DNA of 64,000 nucleotides from Algorimicrobium hallyeonense (GCF_042657385.1 NZ_JBHSLA010000001.1:620001-684000), one strand, 5' to 3'. Numbered from the stretch's first letter, positions 1 to 7,823 are shown. Numbers and translations are program-made. The notes: generated by a model from the letters alone, not told the origin.

Positions 1-127
1 TGTATTTCAGAATCGCAATCCTGTTAGTCTTGCCATTCTGCAATAAACAAATTCGTATCATTCTAGGTGTATTTCAGAATCGCAATCCTGTTAGTCTTGC
101 CATTCTGCAATAAACAAGTTGGTATCT
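1..127. repeat. 67-bp-period direct repeat over the 3' end of the PD40 gene
   Basis: Positions 1-50 are identical to 68-117, and similarity continues to 59/126 with only two mismatches. The second copy holds the real stop codon and last 11 or so codons of the PD40 lipoprotein gene on the minus strand. The first copy would encode the same tail (DTNLFIAEWQD then stop), but an in-frame TAG lies two codons before it. It is therefore an untranslated duplicate of the gene end plus its 3' flank. The repeat starts at the first base shown and may extend out of the window. Confidence 0.9.
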
Positions 128-1197
128 CTTCCGCCTCCATTATTTCTATTAGACGAGAAAATCAGTTTCTTCCCATCGTTAGAAAAAACCGGAAAGGCAT
201 CAAAGGTTTCACTATGTGTTACACGCTCTAAATTCTTTCCATCAATATCAATCAAGTATAAATTAAATGGAAAACCACGTTCGGATTCAAAGTTAGAAGA
301 AAACAAAATTTTCTCACCACTTGGGTGAAAAAATGGACTCCAATTAGCATTTCCTAAATCGGTTAGTTGGCGTAAATCGCTACCATCAGCATTACAGATA
401 TATAATTCCATTTCGGTTGGTTGCACCAAACCTTCAGCTAATAAATCTTTGTATTCTTTGATTTCTTCATCCGTTTTTGGTCTAGAGGAACGGAAAATAA
501 GTTTAGTGCCATCTGGAGAGAAAAAGGCACCGCCATCATAACCCAATTCAAACGTAATTTGCTTCACATCACTTCCATCAATATTCATGGTGTATAATTC
601 TAAATCACCACTTCTGTCAGATGTAAACACAATTTTATCACCTTTTGGCGAAACCGTAGGTTCGGCATCATAGCCTTTTTCATTGGTTAATTGTGCGGTT
701 ATATTACCTTCTAAATCGGCTACAAAAATATCATAAGTATCATAAATTGGCCAAATATACTTGCCGTTTTTACGTAATGGTGTATCTGGACAATCATCGG
801 CACCTAAATGTGTGGATGCGTAAATAATATGCTTGTTATCTGGTAAAAAATACGCACATGTTGTACGCCCTTTTCCCGTGCTTACCATGGGTGGTATGTT
901 ATCCTTAAAAGTTTCATCCACGTTCATTAAAAACATCTGATCGCATTTTACATCCCAAGCTGTATTATTGGATTGAAATACCAATTGCTTATCATCAAAA
1001 CTCCAATAGGCTTCGGCATTATCGCCACCAAAAGTTATTTGTTTTAAACTTTTAAAATGGGTTTCTTCAGGATATATTAAGGTGTCAGCCCATTTCGTTG
1101 CACCAGATTCGGCATCAGGATTTTCACCCTTATCGGATTTGCAAGAAACAGTTAATACAATGGTTAATAAGCAGAAATAGAAAAATGGTTTCATCAT
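91..1197 (-). CDS. PD40/TolB-like beta-propeller lipoprotein
   Basis: The 368-residue product begins with a lipoprotein signal (hydrophobic run, then TVSC at about residue 19), so it should be anchored in the envelope. The rest is a series of TolB-type PD40 blades with recurring motifs such as SPKGDKIVFTSDRSG, SPDGTKLIF, HPSGEKILFSSN and FSNDGKKLIFSSNRN. Such propellers usually bind proteins or peptides; no catalytic domain is attached. It is transcribed divergently from the M28 peptidase gene. Its 3' end is partly duplicated just downstream, at the window edge. The family assignment is firm; the substrate or partner is unknown. Confidence 0.85.
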   Translation of the reverse strand: MMKPFFYFCLLTIVLTVSCKSDKGENPDAESGATKWADTLIYPEETHFKSLKQITFGGDNAEAYWSFDDKQLVFQSNNTAWDVKCDQMFLMNVDETFKDNIPPMVSTGKGRTTCAYFLPDNKHIIYASTHLGADDCPDTPLRKNGKYIWPIYDTYDIFVADLEGNITAQLTNEKGYDAEPTVSPKGDKIVFTSDRSGDLELYTMNIDGSDVKQITFELGYDGGAFFSPDGTKLIFRSSRPKTDEEIKEYKDLLAEGLVQPTEMELYICNADGSDLRQLTDLGNANWSPFFHPSGEKILFSSNFESERGFPFNLYLIDIDGKNLERVTHSETFDAFPVFSNDGKKLIFSSNRNNGGGRDTNLFIAEWQD

Positions 1198-1256
1198 GTG
1201 TTCTTATAAAAAAGTGGCAATTATTACGTAATTTCGCCAAAAATAACATTATTAAT

Positions 1257-2480
1257 ATGAAGAAAATAGCGTTACTCGTTCTTTTTATATCGTTACTAGG
1301 TTGTAAAAAGCACTATACTCCTGAAAATAAAATCAAAGAAGACGTCACTTTTTTAGCCGATGATAAATTAGAAGGTCGCGAAACGGGCACCAAAGGTGAA
1401 CAGGAAGCGGCTGCATATATTGTGAAGCGTTTTGAAGAAATGGGTATTACTGGAAAAGGAACCAATAATTATTATCAGACCTTTACCTTCAAGCCAAAGA
1501 ATGATCCACACGGTGAAGTTTCTTACACGGAAAACAGCCAAGACAGTACCATTACCGGAACCAACGTTTTAGGCTATATTGATAATCAAGCCGAAAACAC
1601 CATCATTATTGGTGCGCACTATGATCATTTAGGTTATGGCGCTCAAGGTTCACTACATAAAGGTGAAAGAGCCATTCATAATGGTGCTGATGATAATGCC
1701 AGTGGTGTGGCTGTTATGTTGGATTTGGCAGGGAAATTAAAAGGTGTTAATACAGCAAATAACTATTTGTTTATGGCGTTTTCAGGTGAAGAAATGGGCT
1801 TATTAGGTTCTAATTATTTCGCCAAAAATCCGACAATAGATAGTAAAGCGGTGAGCTATATGATTAATATGGATATGGTTGGTCGTTTAAAGCCAGATAG
1901 CACATTAGCGGTTTATGGGACAGGAACGTCACCTATTTTCAAGCAAGTTTTAAGTTCACATAATGATAAGTTTAAATTAATTGAAAATGAATCTGGTGTT
2001 GGCCCAAGCGATCATACCTCGTTTTATTTAATTGATATTCCCGTTTTACATTTTTTCACAGGTCAGCACGAAGATTATCACAAACCTGGCGATGATTCTG
2101 AAAAGTTGAATTACGAAGGCATGGAGACCATTTCCAATTATATCTTTGATGTAATTACCGATTTAAACGACAACGGCAAATTAGCTTTTAGAAAAACCAA
2201 AAATGAAAGCGAAGAAACGCCACGATTTAAAGTCGGTTTAGGTGTTGTTCCAGATTATTTATATGATGGTGAAGGCATGCGTATTGATGGTGTAAGCGAA
2301 GATAAACCAGCGCAAAAAGCCGGTTTACAAAAAGGTGATGTGGTCATTAAACTAGGCGATAGTACGGTAACAAACATGATGAGTTATATGCGTGCTTTAT
2401 CAGTTTTTGATACTGGCGATAGTACGAAAGTAACCGTAAAAAGAGATGGAAAACCATTAGAAGTCAATTTAAACTTTTAA
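1257..2480 (+). CDS. M28 family metallopeptidase lipoprotein with C-terminal PDZ domain
   Basis: The start is set at ATG 1257, which opens a lipoprotein signal (MKKIALLVLF...LLGC). The open frame extends further upstream but only into sequence opposite the divergent gene. The 407-residue protein has M28 zinc-site motifs: GAHYDHLG, NGADDNASG, FSGEEMGLLGS, NMDMVG and SDHTSF. This predicts a co-catalytic di-zinc aminopeptidase acting on peptides in the periplasm or at the outer membrane. About 90 C-terminal residues form a PDZ domain (KAGLQKGDVVIKLGD), probably for substrate positioning. It is followed 8 bases later by the DUF4345 gene, with which it may be co-transcribed. Confidence 0.9.
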   Translation: MKKIALLVLFISLLGCKKHYTPENKIKEDVTFLADDKLEGRETGTKGEQEAAAYIVKRFEEMGITGKGTNNYYQTFTFKPKNDPHGEVSYTENSQDSTITGTNVLGYIDNQAENTIIIGAHYDHLGYGAQGSLHKGERAIHNGADDNASGVAVMLDLAGKLKGVNTANNYLFMAFSGEEMGLLGSNYFAKNPTIDSKAVSYMINMDMVGRLKPDSTLAVYGTGTSPIFKQVLSSHNDKFKLIENESGVGPSDHTSFYLIDIPVLHFFTGQHEDYHKPGDDSEKLNYEGMETISNYIFDVITDLNDNGKLAFRKTKNESEETPRFKVGLGVVPDYLYDGEGMRIDGVSEDKPAQKAGLQKGDVVIKLGDSTVTNMMSYMRALSVFDTGDSTKVTVKRDGKPLEVNLNF

Positions 2481-2488
2481 GCTACTAG

Positions 2489-2905
2489 ATGCAATTCAAC
2501 AAACAGGAATTTATAGCAAAAATACACCTACTTATATCCGTGTCTATTGTTGTTCCTGTTTCTATTTTTTATGGTTTTCAGCCCGAATCACAGTTTGATA
2601 TTCATTTAAATACGGTTGACGAGCATAATTTTTTTAAAGCCATTATGGGACTTTATTTAGGGTTTTCGGCCTTGTGGATTTTAGGCGTTTTTAAATCGGA
2701 GTATTTAAAAATAGCACTTGTTTCCAATTGTATTTTTATGTTGGGTTTAGGCTTTGGTCGTTTAATGAGTTATTTTTTAGATGGTATGCCAACATTTGGC
2801 TATCAATTTGGTACCATTGCCGAATTATTCCTCGGATGTTATGGCTTATGGGTTTTGAGAAATCATAACTGCAACAATTATATTGATAATTATAAAAAGG
2901 CGTAA
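2489..2905 (+). CDS. DUF4345 family small membrane protein
   Basis: This 138-residue protein has four predicted hydrophobic segments. The motif order resembles DUF4345: a FFKAIMGLYLGFSALW block, then GFGRLMSYFLDGMP, then an AELFLGCYGLW helix. The family is uncharacterised. It begins 8 bases after the peptidase stop, which suggests one transcript, but no functional link follows from that. Family assignment is from recalled motif pattern and is fairly confident. Confidence 0.7.
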   Translation: MQFNKQEFIAKIHLLISVSIVVPVSIFYGFQPESQFDIHLNTVDEHNFFKAIMGLYLGFSALWILGVFKSEYLKIALVSNCIFMLGLGFGRLMSYFLDGMPTFGYQFGTIAELFLGCYGLWVLRNHNCNNYIDNYKKA

Positions 2906-2910
2906 TTTTG
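2883..2910 (+). promoter_or_regulatory. Bacteroidota-type promoter for dusB
   Basis: TTG (2883-2885), a 17-base spacer and TAATTTTG (2903-2910) match the TTG / TAnnTTTG pattern of this phylum. It overlaps the end of the DUF4345 gene and leaves a leader of only about 10-15 bases before the TTG start of dusB. Confidence 0.45.
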
Positions 2911-2927
2911 CCTAAAATTATAAGCAC

Positions 2928-3923
2928 TTGGTAAAAATAGGTAACATAGAACTTCCAGACTTCCCACTGCTTTTAGCACCAATGGAAGACGTCAGCGATC
3001 CACCATTTCGCGCTTTATGCAAAGAGCAAGGTGCTGATGTGGTGTATACGGAATTTATTTCTAGTGAAGGCTTAATTCGTGATGCTGCAAAAAGTATCAT
3101 GAAATTAGATATTTACGAAAAGGAACGTCCTGTTGGGATTCAAATATTTGGAGCCAATTTGGAAAGTATGTTGCAGACCATTGATATTGTTGAAAAATCG
3201 AATCCCGATATCATTGATATTAATTTTGGGTGTCCCGTAAAAAAAGTAGTGAGTAAAGGAGCAGGCGCTGGTATTTTAAAAGATGTTTGCCTCATGGAAC
3301 AACTCACTGCCGAAATGGTGAAACGCACCAATTTACCTGTTACTGTAAAAACCCGTTTGGGTTGGGATCATGATTCCATTCGTATTTTAGAAGTTGCTGA
3401 ACGCTTGCAAGATGTGGGTTGTGCTGCCATATCTATTCATGGCCGAACACGTGCACAAATGTATAAAGGTCATGCCGATTGGGCGCCAATTGCTGCCGTG
3501 AAAAATAATCCGCGTATGCACATTCCTGTTTTTGGAAATGGCGATGTAGATACACCGGAACGTGCCATGGAAATGCGTGATGTTTATGGTTTAGATGGTT
3601 GTATGATAGGTCGTGCTACCATTGGAAACCCTTGGTTTTTTAAGCAAGTGAAGCACTTTTTTAATACAGGCGAACATTTGGCACCAATTTCATTGGAAGA
3701 ACGTGTAGATGCCGCCAGACGTCATTTACAAATGGCTATTGACTGGAAAGGCGAAAAATTAGGCGTTTTTGAAACCAGACGTCACTATACCAACTATTTT
3801 AAAGGGATTCCGAATTTTAAAGAATACCGTATGAAAATGGTAACTAGTGATGATGCTGTGGATGTTTTCGCTGCTTTTGATGCCGTTTTAGATACGTTTT
3901 CAGGCTACGAATTTGCTCAATAA
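2928..3923 (+). CDS. dusB: tRNA-dihydrouridine synthase B
   Basis: This FMN-dependent enzyme reduces specific uridines in the tRNA D-loop. The 331 residues match the family length. Visible signatures are LAPMEDVSDPPFRALC at the start of the TIM barrel, INFGCPVKKV with the conserved catalytic-loop Cys, VKTRLGWD, SIHGRTRAQMYKG and FGNGDV followed by MIGRATIGNPW for FMN phosphate binding. The start codon is TTG at 2928, because no ATG or GTG gives the full N-terminal strand. It probably has its own promoter inside the end of the preceding gene. A 400-base non-coding stretch follows. Confidence 0.95.
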   Translation: MVKIGNIELPDFPLLLAPMEDVSDPPFRALCKEQGADVVYTEFISSEGLIRDAAKSIMKLDIYEKERPVGIQIFGANLESMLQTIDIVEKSNPDIIDINFGCPVKKVVSKGAGAGILKDVCLMEQLTAEMVKRTNLPVTVKTRLGWDHDSIRILEVAERLQDVGCAAISIHGRTRAQMYKGHADWAPIAAVKNNPRMHIPVFGNGDVDTPERAMEMRDVYGLDGCMIGRATIGNPWFFKQVKHFFNTGEHLAPISLEERVDAARRHLQMAIDWKGEKLGVFETRRHYTNYFKGIPNFKEYRMKMVTSDDAVDVFAAFDAVLDTFSGYEFAQ

Positions 3924-4330
3924 CATAGTATTCTAAAGGTTCTGTTTAATAGTATTCTCATTTAGGATTCAAATGGTTAAAAATATATGATTTGTTTTAA
4001 GCTTCCTAAACATGGCCTATCGAAGATTTATCGTAAAATTTAAAAATGAAATCGAAGATTCACGAATACCAAAATATAAAATATTAATGGATGAGTAAAT
4101 GCCGGGAAATTTTAGGCTGTTTGAGCTAGCCTAATTTTTAAATTAATCAAGATTTTTCAAGCGAGTTCCTAAAATTTAGGCATCGAATGAAAAATTTAGA
4201 TAAAGGTTCGTAAGCCTAGATTTTTTTGGTTCGTTTTTTCATCAATGGAAAAAATGAATATGTTAATTATTTAGTCTAGGGTTGATTTGTAAAAGCTATA
4301 CGAATCATGCCTTAATTCTTTTTAATAAAA
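3924..4330. other. Gene-free spacer with two hairpins, possibly an interspersed intergenic repeat
   Basis: No credible reading frame is present. The segment from about 4098 to 4260 has the look of a composed element. One hairpin has the perfect stem TTAGGCT/AGCCTAA (4112-4118 with 4128-4134). A near-palindrome CCTAAAATTTAGG lies between. The second hairpin (4230-4240 with 4248-4258) has 11 pairs including one G-U and loop ATCAATG. The second hairpin lies about 70 bases beyond the stop of the minus-strand permease and could weakly terminate it. From memory, similar blocks recur between genes in other flavobacteria, but I could not check this. Confidence 0.45.
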
Positions 4331-5536
4331 TCAATAACTAATCAAATTTTTAGTAATCCGAACGGAAGCGACTTTAGAAGCCAGAATACCCAAAACCGAA
4401 ATAGTAATAAACACAATCAGAAAATTTTCCCATTTCAATCCCATAGGATAGGGTAGTGATGGTGTAATTTTAACCAAACCAAAACTGATTTGTGCTTGGA
4501 CAATTAAATAGCCAACCAATAAACCAATTAAACCGCCTAGAACCGTCATTAAGGAACCTTGTAGAAAGAAAATTCGTCGAATATCTTTTACTGTTGCTCC
4601 CATATGATACAGCGTGTGAAGGGTTTTCTTTTTATCTAAAATCATCATGATAATCGTACCAACCACATTAAATAAGGCAATTATAAGGATTAATGTAAAG
4701 ATGAGGTAAACGGCCAAATATTCCGTGTTTAACATTTTATACAGTGCATCATTCAATTGCTCGCTATTTTTCAAAATAACTTTATCGCCTAAAATGGTTG
4801 AAATGGCTTCACGAGCATCGGTTTCACTGACGCCTTCGTGTGTTTTAAATTCTAAAGCTGTGACTTGGTTTTCATCAAAATTCAATAAATAGCGAGCCAT
4901 ATCAATTGGCGCATATATGTATTTATCGTTGGTGGCTTCGTTAATATCAAAAATTCCAACATTAATAGCTTTTACGCTAGTAAAGGCTTGTTTGACGTCG
5001 GTTACTTGACCTTTTCCCGGTTTTGGAATGTATAGTTCAACTGATTTCCCATAATCCATAACACCAATATTAAGTCTATTGGCAATTCCCCAACCGGTCA
5101 CTATTTGGTTTGATTTTTCAGAAAACCAGCTCCCAAGTGGTACAACCGAATCGATTGCATTAACCGATTCAAAATGTTCATCAACACCTTTTATATAAGC
5201 ATTTGGGTAGTTCCGGTCTTCAAATGTGATAAAAACACGTTCTTCAACAATTTGAGAAAGGGAAACAATATCCGGATGGTTTTGAAGTGTACTTAATTCT
5301 TCTGAAGAAATTTTAAACGATTTTCCAACAGCCGCTTCCGCTTTTAAATCGGGATCTATTAAGGATGTAAATTGGAGTGTAAAATCTTTAAGTCCGGCAA
5401 AACCAGAAAGGACAATAAATAAAGATAACGCACCTAAAATAACACTTACTGCGGCAATTCCTGTTATAAAATTAATGGCATTGTTGCTGCTTTTAGAGAG
5501 CAAATACCGTTTCGCTATGTAGAGTGAAAAATTCAT
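4331..5536 (-). CDS. FtsX/LolE-type ABC transporter permease
   Basis: The 401-residue inner-membrane protein has one N-terminal transmembrane helix (about residues 22-48), a large periplasmic MacB-like domain, then three C-terminal helices (about 275-400) carrying the FtsX core. The N-terminal motif IAKRYLLSKSSNNAINFIT and the LSGFAGLKDF segment are typical of LolC/E-type lipoprotein-release permeases. It should work with a LolD-like ATPase not encoded in this window. It lies 67 bases downstream of rbfA on the same strand, so co-transcription is likely. Assignment to lipoprotein export is by family, not shown here. Confidence 0.8.
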   Translation of the reverse strand: MNFSLYIAKRYLLSKSSNNAINFITGIAAVSVILGALSLFIVLSGFAGLKDFTLQFTSLIDPDLKAEAAVGKSFKISSEELSTLQNHPDIVSLSQIVEERVFITFEDRNYPNAYIKGVDEHFESVNAIDSVVPLGSWFSEKSNQIVTGWGIANRLNIGVMDYGKSVELYIPKPGKGQVTDVKQAFTSVKAINVGIFDINEATNDKYIYAPIDMARYLLNFDENQVTALEFKTHEGVSETDAREAISTILGDKVILKNSEQLNDALYKMLNTEYLAVYLIFTLILIIALFNVVGTIIMMILDKKKTLHTLYHMGATVKDIRRIFFLQGSLMTVLGGLIGLLVGYLIVQAQISFGLVKITPSLPYPMGLKWENFLIVFITISVLGILASKVASVRITKNLISY

Positions 5537-5603
5537 ATATTACAGGATCTACAGGCGTTTTTCAATACAAGCTGACTATTATTTAAAACTGATTTAAATT
5601 CGA

Positions 5604-5999
5604 TTATGATTTTTTACGATTATCTAAAAGATCGGGATCCTTAATTGGATTTTCTGTTCTTTTTAATGATTTTTCAATCCCATCAATATACTCTAATGAA
5701 TCGTCTACAAAAAATTCTAATTGCGGCATGCGTCGTAATTGATGTCTAGTGCGTTGAGCTAATTCATGCTTAATAAGTGGCGCGTTAGAACGGATACCAA
5801 CTAATAATTCTTTAGCTTTAGCATTCGGGAAAATACTTAGATAAACTTTAGCAACTGATAAATCTACAGTTACTTTAACCTTTGAAACGGATATTAAAAC
5901 GCCTTGCATACCACCGTCGCTAGCAGCTTTTTGAAGGATTTCAACCAGATCACGTTGTAAAACCGATCCTATTTTTTTTTGTCTTTGACTTTCTTCCAT
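5604..5999 (-). CDS. rbfA: 30S ribosome-binding factor A
   Basis: RbfA is a KH-like protein that binds immature 30S subunits and helps 16S rRNA 5'-end maturation and cold adaptation. The 131 residues match the family: the start MEESQRQKKIGSVLQRDL, the VKVTVDLSVAKVYLSIFP strand pair, and the basic helix with HELAQRTRHQLRRMPQLEF then DDSLEYIDGIEK. The ATG at 5999 lies only 4 bases after a TATTTTTG -7 element on the same strand, so the mRNA may have essentially no leader. Confidence 0.93.
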   Translation of the reverse strand: MEESQRQKKIGSVLQRDLVEILQKAASDGGMQGVLISVSKVKVTVDLSVAKVYLSIFPNAKAKELLVGIRSNAPLIKHELAQRTRHQLRRMPQLEFFVDDSLEYIDGIEKSLKRTENPIKDPDLLDNRKKS

Positions 6000-6003
6000 G
6001 ATG

Positions 6004-6011
6004 CAAAAATA
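6004..6011 (-). promoter_or_regulatory. -7 element of the rbfA promoter
   Basis: On the minus strand this reads TATTTTTG, a perfect TAnnTTTG. No clear TTG sits at -33. Its closeness to the rbfA ATG predicts a leaderless or almost leaderless transcript. Confidence 0.4.
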
Positions 6012-6081
6012 CGCATATTTAAAGATTATTGTATTTTTGAAGATACTAAATTAGTTTTAATTAAAAGTGATTTCCGCTTTC

Positions 6082-6087
6082 AGGGAG
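6082..6087 (+). promoter_or_regulatory. Shine-Dalgarno-like site upstream of the epimerase gene
   Basis: AGGGAG lies 7 bases before the ATG at 6095. Such sites are rare in this phylum and the other genes here mostly lack them, so this one is notable and supports the chosen start. A TATTTTTG -7 element for the same gene is at 6032-6039. Confidence 0.4.
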
Positions 6088-6094
6088 AATTAAT

Positions 6095-6499
6095 ATGAAT
6101 AAAATAGAACATATAGGAATTGCCGTTAAAAGTTTAGAAGCATCAAATGACTTATTTGCTAAACTTTTTAATGCGCCTCATTATAAAATAGAAGAAGTAG
6201 CTAGCGAAGGTGTTAACACCTCATTTTTTCAAGTAGGTACTAATAAAATTGAACTTTTGGAGGCCACAAATCCAGATAGTCCAATAGCCAAATTTATAGA
6301 AAAACGCGGCGAAGGTATTCATCATATTGCGTTTGATGTGGATGATATTGAAGCTGAAATTAAGCGACTGGAAGCAGAAGGTTTTACGGTATTAAACAGA
6401 ACACCAAAAAAAGGAGCCGATAATAAATTGGTTGCTTTTTTACATCCAAAATCTACAAATGGCGTTTTGATTGAGTTATGCCAAGATATAAAGGAATAA
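6095..6499 (+). CDS. mce: Methylmalonyl-CoA epimerase
   Basis: This VOC/glyoxalase-fold enzyme interconverts (R)- and (S)-methylmalonyl-CoA in the propionyl-CoA/succinyl-CoA pathway. The 134 residues are full family length. Metal ligands are visible as the His in IEHIGIAV, the Glu in IELLEATNPDSPIAKF, the His in GEGIHHIAFDV and the Glu near the end in GVLIELC. The pattern IAKFIEKRGEGIHHIAFDVDD is characteristic. The mutase subunits are not in this window. The gene is divergent from rbfA. Confidence 0.93.
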   Translation: MNKIEHIGIAVKSLEASNDLFAKLFNAPHYKIEEVASEGVNTSFFQVGTNKIELLEATNPDSPIAKFIEKRGEGIHHIAFDVDDIEAEIKRLEAEGFTVLNRTPKKGADNKLVAFLHPKSTNGVLIELCQDIKE

Positions 6500-6515
6500 A
6501 AATACTTTGAGAGTA

Positions 6516-6546
6516 TTAAAATATGTAGTAATATTGCACTCTCTTT
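6516..6546 (+). promoter_or_regulatory. Promoter of the CAU tRNA gene
   Basis: TTTG (6516-6519), a 19-base spacer and TAATATTG (6539-6546, one mismatch to TAnnTTTG) sit about 37 bases before the tRNA. This fits the phylum's promoter spacing. Confidence 0.45.
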
Positions 6547-6583
6547 GGAAAAAGAGAAACCAGAAGTTAGCCTTGCGCTAATG

Positions 6584-6660
6584 GGTCCTATAACTCAGCT
6601 GGTTAGAGTATCTGACTCATAATCAGAAAGTCCCTGGTTCGAGCCCAGGTGGGACCACCA
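6584..6660 (+). tRNA. tRNA with CAU anticodon (Ile2 or elongator Met)
   Basis: A full cloverleaf is visible: acceptor GGTCCTA pairs with TGGGACC (one G-U), D-stem ACTC/GAGT, anticodon stem TCTGA/TCAGA with loop CTCATAA, and T-stem CCTGG/CCAGG with TTCGAGC. The discriminator is A and CCA is encoded. The anticodon CAU is at 6618-6620. The normal first acceptor pair rules out the initiator. The acceptor has C4-G69 and C5-G68, described in E. coli as positive determinants for TilS lysidine modification. That favours tRNA-Ile2 reading AUA, but Met cannot be excluded by eye. Confidence 0.9.
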
Positions 6661-6668
6661 GTAAAATC

Positions 6669-6696
6669 AAGCCTTACAGAAATGTGAGGCTTTTTT
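6669..6696 (+). terminator. Rho-independent terminator after the tRNA
   Basis: The stem AAGCCTTACA / TGTGAGGCTT (10 pairs with one G-U) has a GAAA tetraloop and is followed by a run of T. It is nearly the same as the hairpin at 7326-7356. Confidence 0.85.
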
Positions 6697-6764
6697 CTTG
6701 AAAGAATATCATATTTTTGAAACATAATTATATTTAGTTTTCGTGAATTTTAAATAGTATTCTT

Positions 6765-7262
6765 ATGAATAAAAGTCCATCAAAAAACATTAAGTATTTT
6801 ATCTTGTTTTTATTAGTGTTCTTTGGAATCGTTTATTTTATCATAGTAAATAGGGTAAATCAAAGTGATAAAATCTCTGATAAATTTGAAAAACTTCTAA
6901 AATCTTCAGGCTATTCTTTTAAAGGAGTTGTGGTTAATTTAGAAAAAATAGAAAGAGAAGGAGGTTATATATGTATGAAAAATATTGACAATAAAATTAA
7001 ATCTAACTCATTGTTTTTTATGGATAGACTTGTCTCAAGTATTGATCAAACAAACTCCATTAAACATATAGGAGTTATCTCATTTACTAAAAAAGGTAGT
7101 AATGAGATATTGAATGTTCAAAAAGGAGATATTATCCATTATAACGTTAAAAACGATAATAATTATAAAATTTACAGGAACAATGAATTGATTTATAGTT
7201 ATAAGGCCACGATTGGGAAATCTGTTTTCGATGTAAATCTTCAAGATTATATCTGTGAATAA
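6765..7262 (+). CDS. Hypothetical membrane-anchored protein
   Basis: I do not recognise this 165-residue protein. It has a basic N-terminus, one transmembrane helix at about residues 10-28 (YFILFLLVFFGIVYFIIV), then about 135 residues predicted outside the cytoplasm, rich in Lys, Asn and Ile. The segment with GVISFTKKGSNEILNVQKGD followed by short strands suggests a small beta domain. It sits alone between two similar terminators and shows no operon partner. Its strong A/T and Asn/Lys bias compared with neighbours hints at a recently acquired or fast-evolving gene. Confidence 0.6.
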   Translation: MNKSPSKNIKYFILFLLVFFGIVYFIIVNRVNQSDKISDKFEKLLKSSGYSFKGVVVNLEKIEREGGYICMKNIDNKIKSNSLFFMDRLVSSIDQTNSIKHIGVISFTKKGSNEILNVQKGDIIHYNVKNDNNYKIYRNNELIYSYKATIGKSVFDVNLQDYICE

Positions 7263-7325
7263 ATGTTAGTTGAGTTTAGAAAAAACGAATCTAAATTGAT
7301 TATATTTATACTCATTAATATGTTT

Positions 7326-7356
7326 AAGCCTTTCAAGAAATTGAGAGGCTTTTTTT
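7326..7356 (+). terminator. Rho-independent terminator after the orphan membrane protein
   Basis: The stem AAGCCTTTCAA / TTGAGAGGCTT (11 pairs, one G-U) has a GAAA loop and at least seven T residues. Confidence 0.85.
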
Positions 7357-7487
7357 GTTTTAAGATTCTTATATTTTCCAAATTTGAAATCTTCATTTTT
7401 ATCAAATCTTTCTTCCACTTTTAATTAAGCAGTATAAAATGTCAACCAAATTTTCGTAAATTAAACCTGACTAAATTTAAGCACTTT

Positions 7488-7823
7488 ATGAAAAACCTTA
7501 TTTCTATACTACTTATTAGTTGCTTTGGATTCACGTGTGCTGCGCAAAAAATATTTTCCGTTCAATATGCCAATCAAGCAGATGTAAAAGTGTTTGTAGT
7601 TGACTACGAAAGTCAAGCAGATCTAAAAGTTTATAAAGTAGAATATGCCAATCAAGCAGGGAAAAATGATGGTAAATGGTTTTTTACGGAATATGGAAAT
7701 CAGGCAAAAAAGAAAATATACTATGTAGATTATCAAAACCAAGCTGATCTCAAAATCTACTTTGTAGAATATGAAAATCAAGCTGGTTGGCGCAATAAAG
7801 CCAAACAGCATTTACTGTATTAA
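7488..7823 (+). CDS. DUF6150 'septoil knot' repeat protein
   Basis: The 111-residue protein has an N-terminal signal peptide (residues 1-19) and then six imperfect repeats of about 13 residues starting at about 21, 34, 47, 63, 76 and 89. Each follows K-[IVW]-[FY]-x-V-x-Y-x-x-Q-A, for example KVFVVDYESQADL. This matches my memory of the DUF6150 family, whose members were reported to fold into a very small beta protein with a deep 7(1) knot. It is predicted to be exported; its role is unknown. The third repeat carries a three-residue insertion (KNDG turn). It appears monocistronic. Confidence 0.8.
   Translation: MKNLISILLISCFGFTCAAQKIFSVQYANQADVKVFVVDYESQADLKVYKVEYANQAGKNDGKWFFTEYGNQAKKKIYYVDYQNQADLKIYFVEYENQAGWRNKAKQHLLY

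Noticed and set aside
1098..1256. Upstream extension of the M28 peptidase frame by 53 codons
   Set aside because: It runs opposite the start of the divergent PD40 gene and would bury the clear lipoprotein signal at ATG 1257.
6584..6660. Initiator tRNA-fMet
   Set aside because: The first acceptor pair is a normal G-C, and the anticodon stem lacks the GGG/CCC run of initiators.
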